Source: an uncultured Legionella sp.
Lineage (GTDB): Bacteria > Pseudomonadota > Gammaproteobacteria > Legionellales > Legionellaceae
NCBI GenBank assembly: GCA_902168255.1
Contig: CABHON010000017.1
Location: 62,001-126,000 of the forward strand
Direction: 5' to 3'
Length of the DNA stretch: 64,000 nucleotides
In this document: positions 58,436 through 64,000 of the stretch, piece after piece
Position numbering within the stretch: position 1 is the stretch's first letter
Layout of the letters: each line of letters begins with the position of its first letter
Notes under the pieces: generated by a model
The model's input: only the letters and a program-made list of their open reading frames with translations
Databases searched by the model: none
What the model was told of the DNA's origin: nothing
Program-made: the position numbers and the translations under genes

Positions 58436-60199
58436 TTAAATACGTGATGTACCGAAACCAGATTTTTCAGGATTTAAATATTTCTCGAATACCTGAGCCC
58501 GTGAGCCTATTTTGTCTTTTCGGCTTCGAAATGCAAAAAATCCTGTTGATTTGCAACACATTTTAATCGCTTTTTTATCCGCTTCACATAAAGCTTGTGA
58601 ACTAGTTTTTTCTGGTCGGTTATTATCTTGAGTTTGTTGCATGCGCTCAATTTTAGAAGGTGCTAATAATTGTTTTACCATCTTGTGGACAGCTTGCTTG
58701 CCATGGTTTCCCGCTCTAGGTGAATCTAAGTACCGGATTGCTGTTAAAATAACTGCCTTTTTAAATATATCAAGTTGTTCATATTCCGCGTTAAATGCAG
58801 GAAAATAAGTGACAAATTTGAGCTTATATATGTCGCCGCCAACCTGCTCAACGTCCTGTGTAAATAAATGCCGACGCGTTTTGGCTCCCTTTCCTGATTT
58901 ACAATGCTTATTATCAACGATTGTCGAAATGGCTGTTTCTATGCTGATTGAATCATTATCAAAGAATTTTTTTACTGTATCTTTAACGACTTTTTGTCCT
59001 GCTTTCTTGGTAAATTTATATCTTAAGTATTGTTGGGATGACAAAACAAACACTGTTTCTTTGGGATTATTTACTATTCTTTCCCAATTCTTTTGTGTAC
59101 ATTGGTCAGGAAAATGCCGAAATAAACAACCAATGGCATCTAAATAGAAATCAGAAATGTGTTGTTTATTGTCTTTATAAAAATCCAACAATGCTTTAAT
59201 TTTTTCTATTGCTGTTATTTTATTAGTATGAGCATAATAATGGGCTAAGTTTTTCGCTAATATCGGCGACTGTTTTAAGATTGAAAACCATTGTAATGCT
59301 TGTTCAGTTGATAGATTCTGATCAATTTCTTTCGTTGCCAGAAGAGAGGATAAAAAGGATAAACTGTTCAAACTCTTCGATAGTTTTTTTGTAGCAATCA
59401 TACTGTTAATAGTAACACCTAATGCATAAATATCGGAACTTTTGCTTGGTGGCTCGTAAAGGCCGCTTTCTAATTTTCGACAAAATAATTGAGTGATTAT
59501 CCGAATATTATCATCAGCTATCGCTTCCTTTTGTGAAATAGCATCGTAATCGATGAGATGGACTTTTCCCGATTTCACCAAGAGATTATCTGGTTTAAAG
59601 TCATTGATAAAAAACCCCTGTTGATGATATTCGTCCATAATCTGGCAACATTGTTCAGCAAAATCCAAAACGTCCATTGGAGAAGGATGTTTTTTGATGT
59701 GCTTTAATAAAGGAGTGCCACTAAATTTTTGATGTTGCACTAATTTAACAGGTGCATCATCGTTGTTATTGTTTAACGCTTTATCTCTAATACCGTACCA
59801 AAGTAGCAAAGAAGCTAATCCCTTTGCTTTCAATTGATCGAATGTTGCCATAATTTGACGTGCTTTTTTTTGAGTCGTCGTTGTTGTTTTGTAAATAGAG
59901 CTTTGCTGTTGCTCATCAATAAGAAACTTAACCCTTATTTCTCTAGTTGATTGTCCTATTTTCTCGACGTAAATGTATTTAGGATAATATCGTTTGTTTT
60001 TTTCCCGTTGAATCAAGTAGGGGATAACTTTGTTGTCATTCGCCCTATCTGGTAGAAAAATAAAACGCGGGTAAGAATTTTTTTTTATTGTTTTTTCTCC
60101 TTCTACACCATTTTGATTTTTCGCATTTACCCAAAGATCATCCCAATCCTTGATAGTATATATTCGTCCATTAGCCAGTTTAATTTTTTTCCGTTTCAT
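58436..60199 (-). CDS. Eukaryote-type protein kinase-like protein, effector candidate
   Basis: 587 residues. A divergent protein-kinase domain is at about 75-330. The catalytic loop is INDFKPDNLLV (Asp200, Lys202, Asn205; the HRD triad is reduced to ND), the DFG position is D-Y-D at 217-219, and SDIYALGV (255-262) is the F-helix start. The N-terminal glycine loop and the ATP Lys are not clear. The C-terminal 250 residues are helical, Lys/Gln-rich and unknown. No membrane segment or signal peptide. Legionella-type bacteria deliver several such kinases into host cells; this gene could be one. It stands alone. Activity is not proven, as the loop is altered. Confidence 0.7.
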   Translation of the reverse strand: MKRKKIKLANGRIYTIKDWDDLWVNAKNQNGVEGEKTIKKNSYPRFIFLPDRANDNKVIPYLIQREKNKRYYPKYIYVEKIGQSTREIRVKFLIDEQQQSSIYKTTTTTQKKARQIMATFDQLKAKGLASLLLWYGIRDKALNNNNDDAPVKLVQHQKFSGTPLLKHIKKHPSPMDVLDFAEQCCQIMDEYHQQGFFINDFKPDNLLVKSGKVHLIDYDAISQKEAIADDNIRIITQLFCRKLESGLYEPPSKSSDIYALGVTINSMIATKKLSKSLNSLSFLSSLLATKEIDQNLSTEQALQWFSILKQSPILAKNLAHYYAHTNKITAIEKIKALLDFYKDNKQHISDFYLDAIGCLFRHFPDQCTQKNWERIVNNPKETVFVLSSQQYLRYKFTKKAGQKVVKDTVKKFFDNDSISIETAISTIVDNKHCKSGKGAKTRRHLFTQDVEQVGGDIYKLKFVTYFPAFNAEYEQLDIFKKAVILTAIRYLDSPRAGNHGKQAVHKMVKQLLAPSKIERMQQTQDNNRPEKTSSQALCEADKKAIKMCCKSTGFFAFRSRKDKIGSRAQVFEKYLNPEKSGFGTSRI

Positions 60200-60428
60200 T
60201 TTTTAAACCATATCTTCGGGTGTATAAGTATATGAGGATGAGCCCTTTTGTCTGTAGACCAAAAATACTAGAATAAATCCTAAAAATGAGCTAATTATCT
60301 AATTATAATGAATTACTGAATAAAATGACAGGTTCTTTATTGTAGTAAATACTATTGGTTAATCCAGGAAAATTTCTCCTGCACCTGCCTTGGTCAAAGG
60401 AAAATGAAAGATTTCACTTATGAATCGT

Positions 60429-60528
60429 CAATTTTTCAGTCTTATTACGAAGCTCCGTTATTGCTTCACCATATTTGGCATGGCAATGACGGAGTTTGAG
60501 AAAGCTTTAAATGACCTGAAAAATCAAT
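60429..60528. repeat. Imperfect palindrome of about 100 bases
   Basis: The left arm atttttcagtcttattacgaa followed by gctccgttattgc is matched in reverse by gcaatgacggagtttgagaa followed by agctttaaatgacctgaaaaat. It is another MITE-like hairpin, different in sequence from family A. Confidence 0.55.
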
Positions 60529-60684
60529 AAGTTATTAAAAGACAAACGATATTTTCAAGATTTTCAACTTACATGTCATCAGCAAGACAACAGGGTAAAC
60601 GCGTCTAAATTTCTGTAAAATAAGGGTTTTTAGCGCGTAGGACATTAAAAAACTTTGTTCAAATTACCCAAGAAACCAGAAAAC

Positions 60685-60766
60685 GTAGGGGTAGGTCTTG
60701 TACCTACCCGTCAATATTGATAAACAATGTAAATTTTCGGGCGGGTACAAGACCCGCCCCTACAAA
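60685..60766. repeat. 'gtacaagac' repeat (family B), second long copy
   Basis: gtaggggtaggtcttgtacc at the left and ggtacaagacccgcccctac at the right form inverted arms around a 40-base centre. It is close to the copy at 21665-21741. Confidence 0.7.
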
Positions 60767-60851
60767 AAAACATCTAAAAGCTTTGAATTTATTGGTATTT
60801 TGAGGCGTTCGCCCTGGCAAGACAATAAATTCTTATTATTTTAATGTTTAA

Positions 60852-60872
60852 TTAAGAAATAATATATATACT
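60852..60872 (+). promoter_or_regulatory. Candidate promoter TTAAGA-N9-TATACT
   Basis: TTAAGA (60852-60857), nine bases, TATACT (60867-60872), 38 bases before the ATG at 60911. The layout is the same as before the SecA-like gene and the membrane protein gene at 15633. Confidence 0.45.
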
Positions 60873-60910
60873 CAATGAATAGAGTTTAATAGTAGGCACA
60901 CACGAAGTAT

Positions 60911-62896
60911 ATGATAAATGAAAGAATATTAAGCGATTTTGTGAATAGCAAGACAACGTTTCAACTTGGTTTTTCTCCGATTAGTCTCAAGTCTACAGCA
61001 GATGATCGTAATGCATTACAGATATTGAGGTTTCTCAAGGATAATTCTGTTTTAAACGAAAAAAACAAACGGTATACTGAAAGGTTTTTTTGTTTATTGT
61101 TGTGGTTAACATGGAAATATCCAATTTTTTGTCAAGGATATCAGAAAGACCTCCACAATCTTTTTCAAAGTGTTTACATTCATATTCCAAATTTAAATGC
61201 TACTACTTATCGTTTAACCTCAGGTATAAAAAATACTGTTGATGAATTTATTAAAGAAGGGAAAGCTTCTTCGAATAATTTATTCTCGAACGGAGCAACA
61301 ATGCTTCAGGTATGGGGAAGAACATTTCTACCCACCGATTCTAATTCCAGTTATATTGATCTTAAAAAATTGTTTGAAGCTAAATCAGTAATTTCCGTTG
61401 AACAAGAAAAAATAACTGCTTATCTTTTTGGTGCTTTACAAGAAATTACGGAAGAACCTGCTTTAACTACGGAAGCATCTACCTTAATTACGAAAGAGCC
61501 TGCTTTAACTTTTAATGATATTTTATCTGTATGGAAGGGTTTGAAATATGCTAATACATGTCTGCAGCAATTTACCGCTTTAAGGTTTATAAGGCTTTCT
61601 TTATCCATTGATGCAGAAAATTTTATAATCTGGTTGAATGAAGGTAAGAATAAGGATGACTTTAACTTTCTAGCTTCTTATTTCTCGGAAGGAAGTTTGG
61701 TTGATTTAAAAGATATTGAAGAGATTCGACTCCTAGAGCAAGTCTCTCAATTGCCCAAAGATAATCCTTTTTATAAAGCGTTGCATCATCCTGTCACAAG
61801 ATTGTCTCCAGCATCCTCTTCTGCATTAGAAGCTGTTACCAATGTTATAGATGAGGGTGTGGACGCAGCTAATGATGTACTAGAAAATTTCCGTAATAAA
61901 ATAATTTCATTTTTACCAAATTCAAGTGTTGACTCTGAACGACCTGATCAGGTATTGCAAGTAGCCAACGAAAATTTAACAAACCGCTTAACTTCTTTAG
62001 TCGAGTCACTTGATCTTTCACAACTACCTGGTTTAACACAGACTTTAGAAGAATTAAAAGCTAGCAATTTGCTAGTTCCTTCCAGCACACTTGCGCCCCA
62101 AGCCCAAACACTACAAACAGCTAAAAACAGCGCATGGAACCAATTTTCAAATGAATCATTTGCTACTTTAGACGATTTTAATCAAAAGTTGAAGACTTTT
62201 TATCGAGAAACTGCTCGTCTTGAAATTACGCATTACAATCAAGAGGTATCCTCCTGTTTAACAGCATTAAAAAAGACCGCTTGCTTAGAAGACAGCCATG
62301 TTTCAATAAATGATACTTCTTCGCTTTTTACAGTTATTGCCAATAAATTTTCTCAGCAAGTTTCTTTTGAAAGCCTGAAAGAATTAAATGAGAAATTAAG
62401 TTCTGTTAAAGATGACTTGAAGAAGCTTTTTGAGCAAGATCTTACGCTCGAACAGTTTTTTAAAGAGCTAAATGAAATAGAGTCTACTGAAACGACCGTG
62501 TACCCCAAAGAAATTCACAATCTCTTTGCCCATTTTGAAAGTGAAATTTTACGTTATTCCCCTAAAAAGGATGAAAATGGTAATGAAGTTAAACAAGACC
62601 ATCATAATGAAAAAAGAGTGGCTCAGTTGAAATTAATAAAGAAAGATTGTTTGCACCAGGTGGGGCTATATTATGCATCTTCAACTGTTGAACAAAATAA
62701 TAACCCCCTCCAACGCCGTTTAGCCAAAATACTCGAAAATTACTCAAAAAACCCTAATGTATTTCAATGCAAACCCGGCACGGTAAAAAGCATGTTGTTT
62801 TGTTGCTTCAATTCCACTACGGCTAATCGATTAAACGACCAAAAAGTGAAACTAACGAGTAGTTTAACTCCTAAGGGAATTACCTTAAGAAATTGA
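60911..62896 (+). CDS. Unknown 661-residue protein, effector-like
   Basis: No recognised family. Mostly helical and hydrophilic, with no signal peptide and no clear membrane segment. A short internal repeat is seen near 180-200 (ITEEPALTTEAS, then LITKEPALTF). The middle and C-terminal parts (about 330-600) have coiled-coil character (LKELNEKLSSVKDDLKKLFE). The tail ends in a basic/Thr/Ser stretch (LTSSLTPKGITLRN). Start ATG at 60911 follows acgaag. Size, lack of known relatives and the shared promoter element suggest a secreted host-directed protein; this is inference. Confidence 0.6.
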   Translation: MINERILSDFVNSKTTFQLGFSPISLKSTADDRNALQILRFLKDNSVLNEKNKRYTERFFCLLLWLTWKYPIFCQGYQKDLHNLFQSVYIHIPNLNATTYRLTSGIKNTVDEFIKEGKASSNNLFSNGATMLQVWGRTFLPTDSNSSYIDLKKLFEAKSVISVEQEKITAYLFGALQEITEEPALTTEASTLITKEPALTFNDILSVWKGLKYANTCLQQFTALRFIRLSLSIDAENFIIWLNEGKNKDDFNFLASYFSEGSLVDLKDIEEIRLLEQVSQLPKDNPFYKALHHPVTRLSPASSSALEAVTNVIDEGVDAANDVLENFRNKIISFLPNSSVDSERPDQVLQVANENLTNRLTSLVESLDLSQLPGLTQTLEELKASNLLVPSSTLAPQAQTLQTAKNSAWNQFSNESFATLDDFNQKLKTFYRETARLEITHYNQEVSSCLTALKKTACLEDSHVSINDTSSLFTVIANKFSQQVSFESLKELNEKLSSVKDDLKKLFEQDLTLEQFFKELNEIESTETTVYPKEIHNLFAHFESEILRYSPKKDENGNEVKQDHHNEKRVAQLKLIKKDCLHQVGLYYASSTVEQNNNPLQRRLAKILENYSKNPNVFQCKPGTVKSMLFCCFNSTTANRLNDQKVKLTSSLTPKGITLRN

Positions 62897-63268
62897 CGTT
62901 ATGACAACGTTTCTGTGAAGTTAATTTTTAAACATTTTTTTAATATTTTAATTTTTTGTTAAGAAAAGAATGTTAACATTCTTTTAAACAGGATTGGAAA
63001 TAAGATGATAAAAGGGATAGACAAATAAATCTTTATCATCTTTATTTAAGAGGCTGTGTAGATTAATAGAACAATCTTATATTCTTCACACTCGAGTTTT
63101 TAGTTTTGTTGTAAGCTGCATTTAATTTTTTCGTTCTGTACGTTAGTACTTACGGTATTTTTTTCTCTTTTGCTTACATCTTCACTCTCAAAACTCGTTA
63201 TGGAGTATCTCAAAAATATTGTTTGTTCTTTACTATGATTTTAAATACTTGAAATGAAGGTGAATATT
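62897..63268. other. Gap before the last gene
   Basis: No open frame of note. It contains the 17-base identity (62951-62967) with the leader of the SecA-like gene and a weak TTAAGA-N9-TAACAT site at 62959-62979. A reversed family A copy lies at 63078-63208. A ribosome site GAAGGTG lies at 63256-63262. Confidence 0.6.
63078..63208. repeat. Family A palindrome, copy 5, reversed and diverged
   Basis: Read on the minus strand it starts 'actccataacgag' and ends 'ctcgagtgtgaagaatata', with 'cttacaacaaaactaaaaac' matching 'ctcgcaacaaaaccaaagac' of copy 3. It is the most diverged copy. Confidence 0.55.
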
Positions 63269-64000
63269 ATGCCAAGCGATGTATTATTAGACGAAAGAGA
63301 TGCTTATTTCAATGCAGACACACTAATTAGTGGCCAAGCTGAGCTAAATAAATTAAATGCAATGCAGGAAAAGTATTCCGCTTGGAAAAATACTATTTTA
63401 AGAGAAGGCCTTCGTCAATCAGTAGCTGATTTCATAGAATTTGGTATTAAGCGTATTGCTCATCGTGAAACACGATATGCTTTCATTGATTATTTAACAA
63501 AATTAAATGCAGAAAAAATTACTAAGCTTTTAAATATGTTATTAGGTATTGATTTGGCAACATTATCTGATAGTCAAGCCAAAGAAATATTTCTTGTTCC
63601 TAGAAGAGCCTCAACAACACTTGAAAATCTTGCTCCTACAGCAGCCCCTGGTTATGGTGCATCTCTTGAAGCAGTCTTTGTAATGCCTGAAATATTTCGC
63701 CCATTATCAGAAAATCTAGAGAAAAAAAATCCAGGTTCAAACACAGCACCTCTTTCTCCTGCTATGGAACTCTTCACCTCTTATCAAGAGTGGGCAATGA
63801 ATAATGATAATAAGAAAGCGGTAGAAGAATTAGATAAAAAATTAGAACCCGGTGTTGTCTTTGACTCTGATTTGCGAAGATCTGCTCCTATTCAACAGCT
63901 AGTACCAGCACATAATTCTTCCTTCCCACGCACACCCAGCAGCAGCGCATCTGTCGCAAATCCGCTGAGCAGCCTAGTAGGTGATAATTTAGAAGAAGGC
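63269..64000 (+). CDS. Unknown protein, N-terminal part
   Basis: ATG at 63269 follows GAAGGTG at good spacing and the frame stays open to the window end (244 codons), so the C terminus is outside. It begins MPSDVLLDERDAYFNADTLI and is hydrophilic and helical at first (LREGLRQSVADFIEFG). It then becomes Ser/Pro/Asn-rich and likely disordered near the end (RTPSSSASVANPLSS). No family recognised and no signal peptide. Its position beside two other unknown large genes suggests an accessory or effector gene. Confidence 0.6.
   Translation, partial: MPSDVLLDERDAYFNADTLISGQAELNKLNAMQEKYSAWKNTILREGLRQSVADFIEFGIKRIAHRETRYAFIDYLTKLNAEKITKLLNMLLGIDLATLSDSQAKEIFLVPRRASTTLENLAPTAAPGYGASLEAVFVMPEIFRPLSENLEKKNPGSNTAPLSPAMELFTSYQEWAMNNDNKKAVEELDKKLEPGVVFDSDLRRSAPIQQLVPAHNSSFPRTPSSSASVANPLSSLVGDNLEEG

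Larger units (their letters stand above)
60200..60910. other. Repeat-rich gap of 710 bases
   Basis: No open frame of note. It holds an imperfect palindrome at 60429-60528 (arms tcaatttttcagtc and gacctgaaaaatcaat, with CTCCGTTATTGC facing GCAATGACGGAG). A family B copy lies at 60685-60766, and a TTAAGA-N9-TATACT element at 60852-60872. The part between 60200 and 60420 is the likely promoter region of the kinase-like gene; I see no clear box there. Confidence 0.6.

Overview
The window is 64 kb of AT-rich bacterial chromosome with a gammaproteobacterial gene set. Examples are the rpmH-rnpA-yidD-yidC-mnmE string, nadA-ubiK-comM, pyrG-kdsA, a tamA-tamB pair, sucB/sucC/sucD and a full hut operon. 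Between these lie genes typical of intracellular Legionellales (Legionella, Coxiella, Rickettsiella, Berkiella-like bacteria): an orphan SecA-like ATPase with an ankyrin-like start, a divergent eukaryote-type protein kinase, several large proteins of unknown family, and many short palindromic repeats. The assignment to Legionellales is an inference from gene content and style; no rRNA is present to confirm it.

Layout. 0-4.5 kb: the end of a threonine-aldolase-like gene, then a 1284-residue SecA-like protein. 4.5-16.8 kb, mostly minus strand: tamA/tamB, an unknown protein, a glycosyltransferase (plus strand), map, two tandem related membrane proteins, and ansA. 16.8-23.2 kb, plus strand: a repeat-rich, hairpin-rich gap, an OmpA-like lipoprotein, sucB, sucC-sucD and an amino-acid permease. 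23.2-28.6 kb, minus strand: hutU-hutH-hutG-hutI, histidine degradation to glutamate, beside the permease and next to pdxH. 28.7-39 kb: pdxH, an HD-like protein, an unknown, nadA-ubiK, comM, a glutamate-synthase-like flavoprotein with a small membrane protein, and oligopeptidase A. 39.2-43.6 kb: a KGG stress protein and rpmH-rnpA-yidD-yidC-mnmE. 43.8-51.3 kb: an ABC exporter, a threonine/serine dehydratase, a second glycosyltransferase with an O-antigen ligase, a DUF4143 ATPase and an SPFH protein. 51.4-58.3 kb: rimK, a lytic-transglycosylase-like lipoprotein, a DEDD exonuclease with TerC, an intact HipB-like regulator in front of a ruined hipA, and pyrG-kdsA. 58.4-64 kb: the kinase-like protein, a repeat-rich gap and two unknown large proteins, the last running off the window. 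This end looks like an accessory, effector-type region.

The most notable non-coding signals are: (i) a dispersed imperfect palindrome of about 125-190 bp (five copies and a fragment) that sits in gene leaders, including directly in front of hutU; (ii) a second repeat built on a palindromic 'gtacaagac' core; (iii) an in-frame short repeat inside tamB resembling Rickettsia palindromic elements; (iv) the pattern TTAAGA-N9-TATA(A/C)T upstream of three unknown or effector-like genes; (v) near-perfect operator palindromes beside hipB, the DUF4143 ATPase and a decayed ORF. I found no tRNA, rRNA, CRISPR array, complete insertion sequence or convincing origin.
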